From: an uncultured Bacteroidota bacterium
GTDB taxonomy: Bacteria > Bacteroidota > Bacteroidia > Chitinophagales > Chitinophagaceae
Direction of reading: 5' to 3'
DNA length: 64,000 nt
Assembly: GCA_903824665.1 (NCBI GenBank)
Contig: CAIJXT010000026.1
Span: forward strand, 53,105 to 117,104
A model generated the notes under the pieces. The model was given only the letters and a program-made list of their open reading frames with translations. It searched no databases and was not told the DNA's origin. Position numbers and translations under genes: made by a program. Positions 32,598-42,773 of the stretch are shown here, piece after piece. Every line of letters begins with the position of its first letter. Position 1 is the first letter of the stretch.

Positions 32598-34634
32598 ATG
32601 AGAGAACGTAAAGAGGGCTTATTCAAAAAAGAACTTGTAGCAGATGCTATCAGGCAGTCCTTTGTTAAGCTGAATCCCAAATATCAATTCCGCAACCCGA
32701 TAATGTTCACAGTTGAGATCGGCACGGTTGTAATGCTGTTTGTTTGCGCATGGATATTATCCGGCGAGGCGAATCAAGGTTCTTTTGCTTACAACTTCAT
32801 CATCTTCCTGATCTTGTTCGCTACCCTTCTATTTGCAAATTTCGCCGAAGCACTGGCCGAGGCCAGAGGCAAAGCTCAGGCAGCATCGCTTCGGAAAACA
32901 AGAGAGGAAACCCCTGCAAAAAAAATTAATGAGGATGGACCGTTCTCCGGAAAAGTGCAAACCATCCCTTCTTCGCAGCTCGTAAAAGATGATATATTCA
33001 TTTGCGAAACGGGCGACATTATACCAACCGATGGAGAAATAATAGAGGGTATTGCAACAATTGATGAATCTGCCATCACTGGTGAGTCTGCACCGGTCAT
33101 TCGCGAAAGCGGCGGCGACAAATCGTCTGTAACAGGTGGCACAAAAGTGCTATCTGACAAAATTAAGGTACGGGTAACAACAGAACCGGGCGAGAGCTTC
33201 CTCGATAAAATGATTGCGCTTGTGGAAGGTGCATCAAGACAAAAGACGCCGAACGAAATAGCCCTTACGATACTGCTTGCCGGGTTTACTTTGGTCTTTA
33301 TTATCGTCTGTGTTACACTACAGCCCTTTGCCGCGTATGCCCAAACTCCCATTCCGGTATCTGCCTACATAGCACTGTTTGTATGCCTCATACCCACAAC
33401 GATAGGCGGCCTGTTGTCCGCAATCGGCATTTCGGGAATGGACAGGGCGTTAAGAGCAAATGTGATTGCCAAATCGGGCAAAGCAGTAGAAACAGCAGGT
33501 GACCTGGACGTGCTGCTGCTCGACAAGACAGGCACCATAACAATAGGCAATCGTAAGGCTACCCATTTTCACACAGCAAAAGGAGTTGATGAAAAACACT
33601 TCATTAATTGTGCGATCCTGAGCTCCATGTCTGACGAAACGCCGGAAGGTAAATCAATAATAGAATTAGGAGGCATCAACCCATTGTCGTTCCCTGTGCA
33701 AAATCCAAAGTTTGTAAAGTTCACAGCAGAAACCAGAAGCAGCGGTATAGACTTTGACAACATCCAAATACGTAAGGGTGCGTACGATGCCATGAGAACC
33801 ATGGTTGAAAAAGCCGGGAACATATTCCCACCCGAAACAACAAATGATGTACACAAAATTTCGTCAAATGGTGGAACGCCCCTGGTCGTTATAGAAAACA
33901 ATGTTGTATTGGGCGTGATAGAGTTGCAGGACATTATCAAGACCGGCATATTTGAGCGTTTTGAGCGGTTGAGAAAAATGGGTGTAAAAACAGTAATGGT
34001 GACCGGCGACAACCCGCTAACGGCCAAGTACATAGCCGACAAAGCCGGTGTAGACGACTACATAGCCGAAGCAAAACCCGAAGACAAGATGGCCTACATA
34101 CGCAAAGAGCAGGCCACAGGCAAGCTGGTGGCGATGATGGGCGATGGCACAAACGATGCACCGGCACTGGCGCAGGCCGATGTAGGTGTGGCGATGAACA
34201 GTGGTACTGCTGCCGCCAAAGAAGCCGGCAATATGGTAGACCTGGACAACGACCCTACCAAGCTGATAGAAATAGTAGAAATAGGCAAACAACTGCTGAT
34301 GACACGGGGTACGCTGACCACATTCTCCATAGCAAATGATGTGGCCAAGTATTTTGCCATTGTGCCCGCACTGTTTGTCGCTTCTATTCCGGCACTGCAG
34401 CAGATCAATATCATGAAGTTGCACAGTCCGTCGAGCGCCATATTATCAGCTGTAATTTTCAATGCGCTGATTATTCCGGCACTGATACCGCTGGCGCTAA
34501 AAGGAGTTGCATACAAGCCGATAGGTGCCAGTGCACTACTGCGCAGAAACTTGTTTGTGTATGGGCTGGGGGGAGTAATAATACCATTTATAGGTATCAA
34601 GGCGATAGACCTCGTAGTAGCATTGTTTATGTAA
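32598..34634 (+). CDS. kdpB: Potassium-transporting ATPase subunit B
   Basis: KdpB is the P-type ATPase subunit that drives transport. At 678 residues it has all key motifs: TGESAPV in the actuator domain, the phosphorylation site DKTGTIT, KGAYDAM in the nucleotide domain, [10 protein letters not shown], and [10 protein letters not shown] in the hinge. Seven to eight membrane helices are seen. It begins 41 bases after kdpA. Confidence 0.97.
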   Translation: MRERKEGLFKKELVADAIRQSFVKLNPKYQFRNPIMFTVEIGTVVMLFVCAWILSGEANQGSFAYNFIIFLILFATLLFANFAEALAEARGKAQAASLRKTREETPAKKINEDGPFSGKVQTIPSSQLVKDDIFICETGDIIPTDGEIIEGIATIDESAITGESAPVIRESGGDKSSVTGGTKVLSDKIKVRVTTEPGESFLDKMIALVEGASRQKTPNEIALTILLAGFTLVFIIVCVTLQPFAAYAQTPIPVSAYIALFVCLIPTTIGGLLSAIGISGMDRALRANVIAKSGKAVETAGDLDVLLLDKTGTITIGNRKATHFHTAKGVDEKHFINCAILSSMSDETPEGKSIIELGGINPLSFPVQNPKFVKFTAETRSSGIDFDNIQIRKGAYDAMRTMVEKAGNIFPPETTNDVHKISSNGGTPLVVIENNVVLGVIELQDIIKTGIFERFERLRKMGVKTVMVTGDNPLTAKYIADKAGVDDYIAEAKPEDKMAYIRKEQATGKLVAMMGDGTNDAPALAQADVGVAMNSGTAAAKEAGNMVDLDNDPTKLIEIVEIGKQLLMTRGTLTTFSIANDVAKYFAIVPALFVASIPALQQINIMKLHSPSSAILSAVIFNALIIPALIPLALKGVAYKPIGASALLRRNLFVYGLGGVIIPFIGIKAIDLVVALFM

Positions 34635-34663
34635 AGAACTAAATAATTATTAAGACATCAAAA

Positions 34664-35227
34664 ATGAAAAAAGAACTGTTGCCATCCATCCTGCTTACCA
34701 TTGTTTCCATTGTCCTGCTCGCCTGGGTTTACCCTGCTATTGTGTGGGGAATAGCCCAGTTCGCTCCCAATAAGGGAGAAGGGTTTGTGATCAAAGGCAA
34801 AGACAATAAGGACTATTACGAGAATATTGGCCAAAATTTTACAGAAGATAAATACTTCTGGTCACGGCCCTCAGCTGTTAGCTACAACGCTGCCGGCTCG
34901 GGCGGCAGCAACAAAGGAACTGACAATCCTGACTACCTACTGCAGGTACAGGCAAGAATAGACACTTTTATGGCCCACAATCCGGGAATCAACAAGCGTG
35001 ATATACCCTCAGACTTAGTAACGGCAAGCGGCAGCGGGTTAGATCCACACATTAGTGTGCAAGGCGCAAAAATTCAGATAAAGAGGATAGCTGGTAGTCG
35101 GGGCCTGACCGTAGTACAGGTAGCCGCAATAGTGAAAACGCATATCGAAGCGCCAATGTTTGGTATGGGGCCTGAAAGGATCAATGTACTACAACTCAAT
35201 ATTGATCTGGATAAAATGAAGTATTGA
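34664..35227 (+). CDS. kdpC: Potassium-transporting ATPase subunit C
   Basis: KdpC (187 residues) has one N-terminal membrane helix (LLPSILLTIVSIVLLAWVYPAIVWGI) and a periplasmic domain with the family motifs FWSRPSA, AASGSGLDPHIS and VAAIVKTHIE. It promotes assembly and ATP affinity of the Kdp complex. It follows kdpB by 29 bases. Confidence 0.95.
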   Translation: MKKELLPSILLTIVSIVLLAWVYPAIVWGIAQFAPNKGEGFVIKGKDNKDYYENIGQNFTEDKYFWSRPSAVSYNAAGSGGSNKGTDNPDYLLQVQARIDTFMAHNPGINKRDIPSDLVTASGSGLDPHISVQGAKIQIKRIAGSRGLTVVQVAAIVKTHIEAPMFGMGPERINVLQLNIDLDKMKY

Positions 35228-35419
35228 ATTGTAATGAACGTATTGAATTCTGCGGCCTGCACCACAGCTTACAGCAGTCAGAGCATGTAACACTTTGTTT
35301 ACGGCTACATCGGCAGAAAAGTGTTGCCAGATTACTTTATCTGAAAAGCAAAAAATCGAAAAAGCTTCCACAGGATAGCTCAAACAAAATCTAAACCACA
35401 AATTGATAACAGGTTAAAA

Positions 35420-36829
35420 ATGAAAAAAATGAAAAAACAAATTACACAAGCAGCCATGGTAATAGCATTAGGAGCTTCAGTGCCGGGCTATACCTATGCT
35501 CAGGCAGAATCGAAAGACACAGTACAACAATCAGCTAAGGAAATTGTTCCGTTTGAGGGACAGGACCAAACATGGCAGAACGGCAGCGACAGAAGAAGTG
35601 AATCTGTATTGCAAAGCAAATTTTTCACCGGATCGTTCATGTTCGACGGTAACTACAACTATTCTTTCAACAACCCCATAGATAATACAGTCGTAGGTTC
35701 AACCGCACTGGCAAGGCACAATGAGATGAACGTAATGTTTGTTGGGTTGGGTGGTGATTTTAACTACAAAAACGCCCGCGCACGCGTAATGTTACAGCTC
35801 GGCAACCGCTCCATTGTAATTCCCCGCAACGACTACAGTCCGTATCACGGTCAGTACAACCTGCATGATGCACTGCGCTATATGAGCGAGGCCAATGCGG
35901 GCTACCATTTCAAAATTGGCAAGGTTCCTGTTAATGTTGATGCAGGTTTGTTTATGTCCTACATAGGACTAAACTCCTACTACCAGGTGGAGAACTGGGA
36001 GTATCAGGCATCGTTTACATCAGACAATACGCCCTGGTTCTTCAACGGTATGAGAATACAGATATTCCCATCCACGAAACTAAAAATAGAGCCCTGGATC
36101 ATCAATGGATGGCAGAGCTACGGTATGTTCAATAGTATGCCCGGAGTTGGAGCGAATATCACGTGGTGTCCAAACGAAAATGTGAAATTACTGACCAACG
36201 ACTATTATGGGTCTGATGCAGCCATGATACCAGACAGGAAGCGATTCCATTCAGACAACAGTTTTCTTGTCAGGTATTTCAATCGTCCGGAATCAAAAGG
36301 GATTAGTAAAATGGCGTTTTCCCTCACGGGCGACCTGGGATTTGAAAAAGGGGGTGGTGTAAATGGATTCAACGATAATGATTCAACTGCTGGCCCTGCG
36401 CAATACTTTGTAAGTGGCATGATCTACAATCGTGTGTGGTTCAACAAAAATAAATTTGCGTGGACCATTGGCGGTGGTGTCATGTCCAATCCCGGCCGTT
36501 ACCTCGTATTGTACCCAACCGGTCAGGCCAGCCCATTGCCAAACCCGCAAGACCCTACAAAGACAGAGGGCGCTTATCCGTTTAGTGCCAACCCTGGAGA
36601 TCAGTTCAAAGGTTGGGATTGCTCCACCAACTTCGACTGGATGCCCAACCAAAGTCTGACCGTCAGGTTAGAATATGTACACAGATCTGCTAATGTTCCT
36701 TACTTTGCCGGAAGAGGCGGAGTAACCTCTCAGACAGGCTATACAACAACGACTTTGGATCCCAATTGGCGGCCCGACCTGGTAAAATCTGAGGACAAGA
36801 TAATTTTTGCTGTATTATTCAGAATGTAA
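35420..36829 (+). CDS. Outer-membrane porin of the kdp region
   Basis: A 469-residue protein with a signal peptide (to about residue 25, GYTYA) and a beta-barrel pattern throughout: repeated short amphipathic strands, many aromatics and Asn, and a C-terminal strand KIIFAVLFRM ending in an aromatic-containing motif as for outer-membrane barrels. It resembles the OmpL-like beta-barrel (bbp2) group. It lies between kdpC and a potassium permease, so it may let K+ cross the outer membrane when potassium is scarce; this is inference. Confidence 0.8.
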   Translation: MKKMKKQITQAAMVIALGASVPGYTYAQAESKDTVQQSAKEIVPFEGQDQTWQNGSDRRSESVLQSKFFTGSFMFDGNYNYSFNNPIDNTVVGSTALARHNEMNVMFVGLGGDFNYKNARARVMLQLGNRSIVIPRNDYSPYHGQYNLHDALRYMSEANAGYHFKIGKVPVNVDAGLFMSYIGLNSYYQVENWEYQASFTSDNTPWFFNGMRIQIFPSTKLKIEPWIINGWQSYGMFNSMPGVGANITWCPNENVKLLTNDYYGSDAAMIPDRKRFHSDNSFLVRYFNRPESKGISKMAFSLTGDLGFEKGGGVNGFNDNDSTAGPAQYFVSGMIYNRVWFNKNKFAWTIGGGVMSNPGRYLVLYPTGQASPLPNPQDPTKTEGAYPFSANPGDQFKGWDCSTNFDWMPNQSLTVRLEYVHRSANVPYFAGRGGVTSQTGYTTTTLDPNWRPDLVKSEDKIIFAVLFRM

Positions 36830-36850
36830 ATATAACTTCGGACACACTAT

Positions 36851-38803
36851 ATGGACGAACACAATAGCACATCCAATCATCATGCGGTAACACGCTTCTC
36901 CTGGGGAGGCGTGTTACTGGCATTGGGCATAGTTTTTGGAGATCTGGGCACCTCGCCATTGTACACGTTTAAGGCAATTATAGGTGACCGGATCATCTCC
37001 GAAACATTGGTATTAGGCGGTGTTTCAGCAATCTTCTGGACTTTGCTTTTTCAAACCACCATAAAGTATGTTTTCATTACTATGCGCGCTGACAATAAAG
37101 GCGAAGGTGGTATATTCTCGCTCTACACGCTCATTCGCCGACATGGCAAATGGGTATTGTGGCCTGCAATAATTGGCGGTAGTTTTATGATCGCTGACAG
37201 CCTCATTACACCTCCCATATCGGTCATCTCGGCAATGGAGGGTTTGAAACAACTCAATCCGGATATCCCAATTATTCCTATCACTATTACCATAATTGTA
37301 CTCTTGTTTTTGTTGCAGCAAACAGGGACAAAACGAATTGGCGTATTCTTTGGCCCGGCAATGATCGTGTGGTTTGGCATGATTGCCGTTCTCGGTACAA
37401 TCAGCCTTGCAAACGATCTTTCTGTACTGAAGGCAATCAATCCAATGTACGCCTACCACCTGGTTGTCAATTACCCCGGCGGCCTGTGGGTACTAGGTGG
37501 TGTGTTTTTATGTACTACAGGTGCCGAAGCCTTGTATGCTGATATGGGGCATGTAGGCAGGCGAAACATTCAGATCGCCTGGATCTTTATCAAATTGTCG
37601 CTGCTGCTCTGCTATTTTGGCGAGGCGGCCCTCCTGCTCAGGCACAATGGCCAGCAACTCTCGTCTGTTGATGCATTCTTTGGCCTTGTTCCACAATGGT
37701 TTCTGATCCCCAGTATTATTGTCGCTACGCTGGCTACCATCATAGCCAGCCAGGCATTGATAACGGGAACTTTTACTTTGTTTAACGAGGCAGTAAGATT
37801 GAATATATGGCCCAAACTACGCATAGAATTTCCGACAGAAATGCGGGGTCAGGTATATGTACCTGCAGTAAACTGGATGATGATGATAGGCTGTGTAGGC
37901 ATGGTACTGCACTTCAAAGAATCGTCAAACATGGAAGCTGCTTTCGGCTTGTCTGTCACGCTCACAATGCTGATGACTACCATTTTACTGAGCTATTACC
38001 TGTATTCAAAAAGAGTGTCACTCGCTATTGTATTCCCGCTTGCGCTGCTGTTCCTCTGGGTTGAAAGCACATTTCTTGTTGCCAATCTCAGCAAATTTGC
38101 CCATGGCGGATGGATAACCCTGCTCATAGGTCTGCTACTCATCAGTATAATGTACGTATGGCATGCAGGGAAGAAACTGAAGACCAGGTATAAAAAACTG
38201 ACCGGCCTCGGGGCCTACAAAGCGACATTGAGAGCGCTGAGCAATGACACATCCATTCCCAAATATGCCACCCATCTGGTATACCTCACCGGGTCGGGCA
38301 AGTCAGAAAAAATCGAAGAACGGATCATCGAATCCATCCTGTTTCAGCAGCCCAAAAGAGCCGACCTGTATTGGTTTGTTCACATAGACGTTGCAGATGA
38401 ACCATACACCTCCAGCTATTCTGTAGAGATCGTGGAACCGGAAGAGATCATTTATGTTCGATTCAAACTTGGTTTCAGAATCGTACCCCGACTCAATCTC
38501 CTGTTCCGCAAAGTAGTGAGCGAAATGGCTTCAAAAAACGAAGTGCACATAGAGAGCAAGTATTGCGGATCGAATAAAAAATACGTCTCCGGAGACTTTC
38601 GGTTCATTGTGATGAAGAGTTTTCTTTCGGTAGAAAATGATCTGGCTTTTCTCGATAACATCATTATGAGACTTCACTTTCTGCTGGACAAAATGAGCCT
38701 GCCTGATGACAAATCTTACGGACTTGACTATAGCAATGTAACAATAGAACATGTACCGCTCATGTTGGGCGAGACAGAAAACATACGTCTGACAAGGGAA
38801 TAG
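36851..38803 (+). CDS. kup: KUP/HAK/KT-family potassium transporter
   Basis: A 650-residue secondary K+ uptake permease. The N-terminus has the signature GIVFGDLGTSPLYTFKA, and about twelve membrane helices follow, with GEGGIFSLYTLIRR and TGAEALYADMGHVG further on. The C-terminal 170 residues are cytosolic. It is coupled to the kdp region by a 21-base gap after the porin gene, so high-affinity (Kdp) and lower-affinity (KUP) uptake may be expressed together. Confidence 0.93.
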   Translation: MDEHNSTSNHHAVTRFSWGGVLLALGIVFGDLGTSPLYTFKAIIGDRIISETLVLGGVSAIFWTLLFQTTIKYVFITMRADNKGEGGIFSLYTLIRRHGKWVLWPAIIGGSFMIADSLITPPISVISAMEGLKQLNPDIPIIPITITIIVLLFLLQQTGTKRIGVFFGPAMIVWFGMIAVLGTISLANDLSVLKAINPMYAYHLVVNYPGGLWVLGGVFLCTTGAEALYADMGHVGRRNIQIAWIFIKLSLLLCYFGEAALLLRHNGQQLSSVDAFFGLVPQWFLIPSIIVATLATIIASQALITGTFTLFNEAVRLNIWPKLRIEFPTEMRGQVYVPAVNWMMMIGCVGMVLHFKESSNMEAAFGLSVTLTMLMTTILLSYYLYSKRVSLAIVFPLALLFLWVESTFLVANLSKFAHGGWITLLIGLLLISIMYVWHAGKKLKTRYKKLTGLGAYKATLRALSNDTSIPKYATHLVYLTGSGKSEKIEERIIESILFQQPKRADLYWFVHIDVADEPYTSSYSVEIVEPEEIIYVRFKLGFRIVPRLNLLFRKVVSEMASKNEVHIESKYCGSNKKYVSGDFRFIVMKSFLSVENDLAFLDNIIMRLHFLLDKMSLPDDKSYGLDYSNVTIEHVPLMLGETENIRLTRE

Positions 38804-38817
38804 CCAAAACAGCTTTT

Positions 38818-39954
38818 ATGACTGCCGACGAAATAAGATCGAAACGTGTAAACGAATTTTTAGCGCTCACCCAAAAAGGTACAAGAGGCAGGCTGAAGAT
38901 ATATATTGGCATGAGTGCCGGTGTAGGAAAAACCTACCGGATGCTCCAGGAGGCACACAGCCTGCTAAACAACAACGTCAACATAAAAATAGGGTATGTA
39001 GAAACCCACAACAGACAGGAAACAGAAGCACTCGTGGCGGGATTGCCCATCATACCCCGCAGAGAGCTCTTCTACAAGGGCAAGAAACTGGATGAACTGG
39101 ATGTGCAGGCAATTCTGCTGCTGCATCCGGCGGTTGTCATCGTAGACGAACTGGCTCATACCAATATCCCGGGCAGCAAGAATCAAAAACGATGGCAGGA
39201 TGTACTGGATATTCTTGATGAGGGTATCGACGTTATCACAGCAGTCAACATTCAGCACATTGAGAGTATCAATGAAGATGTAAAGGAAATAACCGGTATA
39301 GAGGTAAAAGAACGTGTACCTGACAAATTGCTGCAGCTGGCCGACGAGGTCGTAAACATAGACCTTACCGCCGACGATCTGATCATGCGGCTCAAAGAAG
39401 GAAAGATCTATGATCATTCAAAAGTGCAACAGGCTCTGCAGAACTTTTTCCAACCCGAAAGAATACTGCAACTGCGCGAACTGGCACTAAAAGAAGTCGC
39501 AGGACAGGTGGAGCGCAAAGTAGACCACCAAATTGCATCCAAAGCCACTTCGTTTCGTCATGAGCGTTTCCTGGCCTGCATATCTTCCAATCACGAGATA
39601 GCCCAAAGAATCATCAGAAAAACAGCAAGACTAGCGTCGTACTACAATAGTCAGTGGAGTGTTTTGTATGTGCAGACCGCCAACGAAGCCAACGACAGGA
39701 TATCATTGGCTGCACAGCGGCACCTGATCAACAACTTTAAAAATGCTACAGAACTGGGTGCCGATGTGATCAGGAAAAAGAACAACAATGTTGCCGAAGC
39801 AATTTTCGAAACCACAACAGAAAAAGACATAACAACGATCTGTATTGGCAAACCACATCTGAACTTGTTTCAGATAATACTGCGCACGGGAATATTCAAC
39901 CAGTTGCTGAAAACACTATCGAAGAACAATATTGACATTATAATACTGTCCTGA
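38818..39954 (+). CDS. kdpD: KdpD sensor protein, N-terminal half only
   Basis: A 378-residue protein that corresponds to the N-terminal KdpD and universal-stress domains of the classical sensor. Walker A is MSAGVGKTYRM and the partner motif is VDELAHTN, followed by a USP-like region. It lacks the four membrane helices, GAF and kinase domains of the 894-residue E. coli KdpD. The following gene starts at its stop codon (shared A of TGATGA) and encodes a separate histidine kinase, so the sensor is split in two. Confidence 0.88.
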   Translation: MTADEIRSKRVNEFLALTQKGTRGRLKIYIGMSAGVGKTYRMLQEAHSLLNNNVNIKIGYVETHNRQETEALVAGLPIIPRRELFYKGKKLDELDVQAILLLHPAVVIVDELAHTNIPGSKNQKRWQDVLDILDEGIDVITAVNIQHIESINEDVKEITGIEVKERVPDKLLQLADEVVNIDLTADDLIMRLKEGKIYDHSKVQQALQNFFQPERILQLRELALKEVAGQVERKVDHQIASKATSFRHERFLACISSNHEIAQRIIRKTARLASYYNSQWSVLYVQTANEANDRISLAAQRHLINNFKNATELGADVIRKKNNNVAEAIFETTTEKDITTICIGKPHLNLFQIILRTGIFNQLLKTLSKNNIDIIILS

Positions 39955-41645
39955 TGAGTATATCTGTTACCAGTAAAATAAGATTAGGAACATTATTCCT
40001 GTTTACATTACTCATACTGACCGGAGGTGCCGGAATTTACTACACGTCTACATTGAAGAATGAGGCAAGGGCAGTGCTAAAAGACAACTATGAATCACTG
40101 GCCTTTTGCCAGACAATGCAACAGCAACTCGACAGTCTGGACCTTCAGCCAAAAGAATCGATAGAGAAATTTGAACAAGCGCTGATTGGTCAGGAGCACA
40201 ACATAACCGAACCCGGAGAACAGGAAGCAACTCAGGCGCTGCGGCTACATTTCAATGCCCTGAAAACTAAACCGGATAGCAGAGAAAACTTAAGGCTGAT
40301 AGAAACAGAGCTCCAAAAAATACTGCATGTCAATATGTATGCAATCAACAGCAAAAATGAGAAAGCGCAGACCACCGCCGAAAATGCGCTTACGTTCATC
40401 ATATCTATAGTTGCCATAGTGTTTCTTATTGCCTTTACGTTCTCTGTTAACTTTCCTTCCATAGTCACTGACCCTATTAAACGCTTGTCTGAAGCGATCA
40501 AAGAAATCACCAATAAGAACTACAAGTATAGGGTGCGAATAGAAAACAGGGACGAATTTGGCAAACTCGCAGACGCGTTCAATGGCATGGCAGAGCGCCT
40601 GGAGTACTTTGAAAGCAGCAACCTCAACAAGTTGATGTTTGAAAAAAGCCGAGCAGAAGCTGTGATCAACAGCCTTAAAGACGCAAGCATAGGTATTGAC
40701 AAGAACAATATGATCCTGTTTGCCAATCAGCAGGCGCTGCAATTGCTGGGCCTAAGCTCCAATAAAATTGTGGGCAGGCAGGTGGCAGAGGTCGTTAAAA
40801 ACAACGATCTGTTTCAATTTCTGATCAACAATGACAGCCTTGCGCCCTTCAAGATTGTAATAGAAAACCGGGAAAACTATTTTGTAAAGGAAAACATAGA
40901 AGTGTCGCAGGGAGAAGGCAATAGCAAAGTAATTGTTCTGCGAAATATCACCTCTTTCAAGGAACTGGATGTAGCCAAAACCAACTTCATTGCAACCATA
41001 TCGCACGAACTGAAAACACCACTTGCCGCGTCTGACTTCAGCCTGAAACTGCTTGAAGATCCACGAATAGGTCCGCTTTCGGAAGAACAGAGAGAGTTGA
41101 TTCAACACCTCAAACAGGACAATCAACGCATTCTGAAAATCATCAGCGAACTACTGAATATGTCGCAGGTTGAAACGGGAAAAATAGAACTCGATGTACA
41201 ACTGGTAAATCCGTACCTGATCATTAACCATGCGATAGAAACAGTGGCCGCATCGGCAAAAGAGAAAAATATTGAAATCAAAACGACGACACAGAGTGAT
41301 TTGCCTCTTATAAAAGCTGATGCAGAAAAAACCACCTGGGTGCTGAACAACTTCCTGACAAATGCCATCAAATACGCCAGTGAGGGCTCAGAAATCAGGA
41401 TAGTAGCAACCGATACCACGGGTAGCGTTCAAATATCAGTGCAAGACAATGGACCGGGCATTGCTAAGGAATACCAATCCCGCCTGTTCGAAAGATACTT
41501 TCAGGTACCGGGTTCCAAAGCCAAAGGGTCTGGCCTCGGACTGGCCATCTCTAAAGAATTCATCACAGCCCAGAAAGGAAAAATATGGGTTGATAGCACC
41601 ATCGGACAGGGTTCAACATTCAGCTTTTCTTTGCCTTCGGCATAA
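39954..41645 (+). CDS. HAMP-PAS histidine kinase, partner of split KdpD
   Basis: A 563-residue membrane kinase: a first membrane helix (LGTLFLFTLLILTGGAGIYY), a periplasmic domain of about 110 residues, a second helix, a HAMP linker (DPIKRLSEAIKEI), a PAS domain, a HisKA domain with phospho-acceptor H351 (ISHELKTPL) and a HATPase_c domain with N box NFLTNAIKYA, DNGPGI and GSGLGLAI. It starts at the last base of the truncated kdpD, so the two are translated together. It likely phosphorylates the sigma-54 regulator at 28780 in response to low potassium. Confidence 0.88.
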   Translation: MSISVTSKIRLGTLFLFTLLILTGGAGIYYTSTLKNEARAVLKDNYESLAFCQTMQQQLDSLDLQPKESIEKFEQALIGQEHNITEPGEQEATQALRLHFNALKTKPDSRENLRLIETELQKILHVNMYAINSKNEKAQTTAENALTFIISIVAIVFLIAFTFSVNFPSIVTDPIKRLSEAIKEITNKNYKYRVRIENRDEFGKLADAFNGMAERLEYFESSNLNKLMFEKSRAEAVINSLKDASIGIDKNNMILFANQQALQLLGLSSNKIVGRQVAEVVKNNDLFQFLINNDSLAPFKIVIENRENYFVKENIEVSQGEGNSKVIVLRNITSFKELDVAKTNFIATISHELKTPLAASDFSLKLLEDPRIGPLSEEQRELIQHLKQDNQRILKIISELLNMSQVETGKIELDVQLVNPYLIINHAIETVAASAKEKNIEIKTTTQSDLPLIKADAEKTTWVLNNFLTNAIKYASEGSEIRIVATDTTGSVQISVQDNGPGIAKEYQSRLFERYFQVPGSKAKGSGLGLAISKEFITAQKGKIWVDSTIGQGSTFSFSLPSA

Positions 41646-41693
41646 CGCCGACCAGAAACACATACCTGCATCGAGACAACTATTGATCCAATT

Positions 41694-41737
41694 GCAAAAA
41701 AGCGGGGCAAGAACGGTATAGAACCGTCTTGCCCCGC
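41694..41737 (-). terminator. Terminator of the TonB/DUF4249 operon
   Basis: GCGGGGCAAG (41702-41711) and CTTGCCCCGC (41728-41737) pair with a further inner stem ACGGT/ACCGT. Six T residues follow on the minus strand, so it ends the minus-strand operon; it may also stop read-through from the kinase gene. Confidence 0.8.
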
Positions 41738-41855
41738 GCATGGTGATGAGGGTTGGTGACAGGTGAGGGATTAATGATGAAAGGGTGTTTTCATGGCCAC
41801 ATGGCTCGGCATGGTGTATGTATAGGTATGTTGGTGATTGATAAGTCTCAGGCTG

Positions 41856-42755
41856 TTATTCTACTACTCTGATATCAGTATTCATAATCGAGAATACTCC
41901 CCTTCCGTTGGTGATATTGTTGTAAATATTTATCGGCTCTGCAAAAGGATTGCCCGTATTTTCTGTCGCGTACAGGTATGATTTATAATACCTGAAAAAG
42001 TCTTCAGAAACATGGGAGAGGTGCACAAATACCGTGCCTGGTGCTGCCGTGCTGAAGTACCGGCTGTCGACAAACAATCTCAGTTCTTTTCGTTTTCCGT
42101 TGAACAACTGGTCTCGCAGAAATATTGCATCCGGTTGCAGGCATGTTGTATTGTCCATTTCCTCACTTGAAATGGTTTCGATGTCGGGGTCTACAGAGTT
42201 TACACACTGGGCATACATTACAGTGTCTGGGATACTATCAACCCGGTGTAAACCAACTATATAGTAGTCTCCTGCGCCTGCAGGATCATCAAAAACCACC
42301 TTCAATTCATCCTGCGCATAACCCTCAGCACTGAGGCGTACGTTGCGCAGTCTGCTTATCTGCGCTATAGCCACACTGGATGTGGCATGCGTACTCGCGG
42401 TTGCTGTCCCAAGTCCTTGTGCAGACACGGTCAATGTATATTGCGTTCCCGGATTTGTGTTGTTTGTTGATGTATAGCTGCCAGTGGCTGGGTTGTACAT
42501 CAGTTGCTCTGTAAGGCCAGAACCTGATTTTGCTATTACAGTAGCGTTGGGCACGTTCAGGTTCTTATTGCGGTTGTATTCCTGCATACCTACCGACTTG
42601 CTTACGAATACCTCCAACGGCTCACCGGTAATGGTTGTGCTGTTTATAACCAGCTGTGCCTGGTGTGGTTCTACATCGAGTTGAATTTCCTTCTCGCAGG
42701 ATGCAAATAATAGTAATATTCCTGCAAGCAATACGCCGCTGCATTTGTTGTTCAT
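41856..42755 (-). CDS. DUF4249 outer-membrane-associated lipoprotein
   Basis: A 299-residue lipoprotein. The signal (VLLAGILLLFASC) ends in a lipobox with the cysteine followed by EKEIQLDVEPH, and the Ig-like N-terminal pattern typical of DUF4249 follows (QLVINSTTITGEPLEVFVSKSV). These proteins are encoded next to TonB-dependent receptors in Bacteroidota and probably form the surface lid or capture part, like SusD. It follows its receptor by 18 bases. Last gene of the operon. Confidence 0.85.
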   Translation of the reverse strand: MNNKCSGVLLAGILLLFASCEKEIQLDVEPHQAQLVINSTTITGEPLEVFVSKSVGMQEYNRNKNLNVPNATVIAKSGSGLTEQLMYNPATGSYTSTNNTNPGTQYTLTVSAQGLGTATASTHATSSVAIAQISRLRNVRLSAEGYAQDELKVVFDDPAGAGDYYIVGLHRVDSIPDTVMYAQCVNSVDPDIETISSEEMDNTTCLQPDAIFLRDQLFNGKRKELRLFVDSRYFSTAAPGTVFVHLSHVSEDFFRYYKSYLYATENTGNPFAEPINIYNNITNGRGVFSIMNTDIRVVE

Positions 42756-42773
42756 GATTATAATGATTATTAG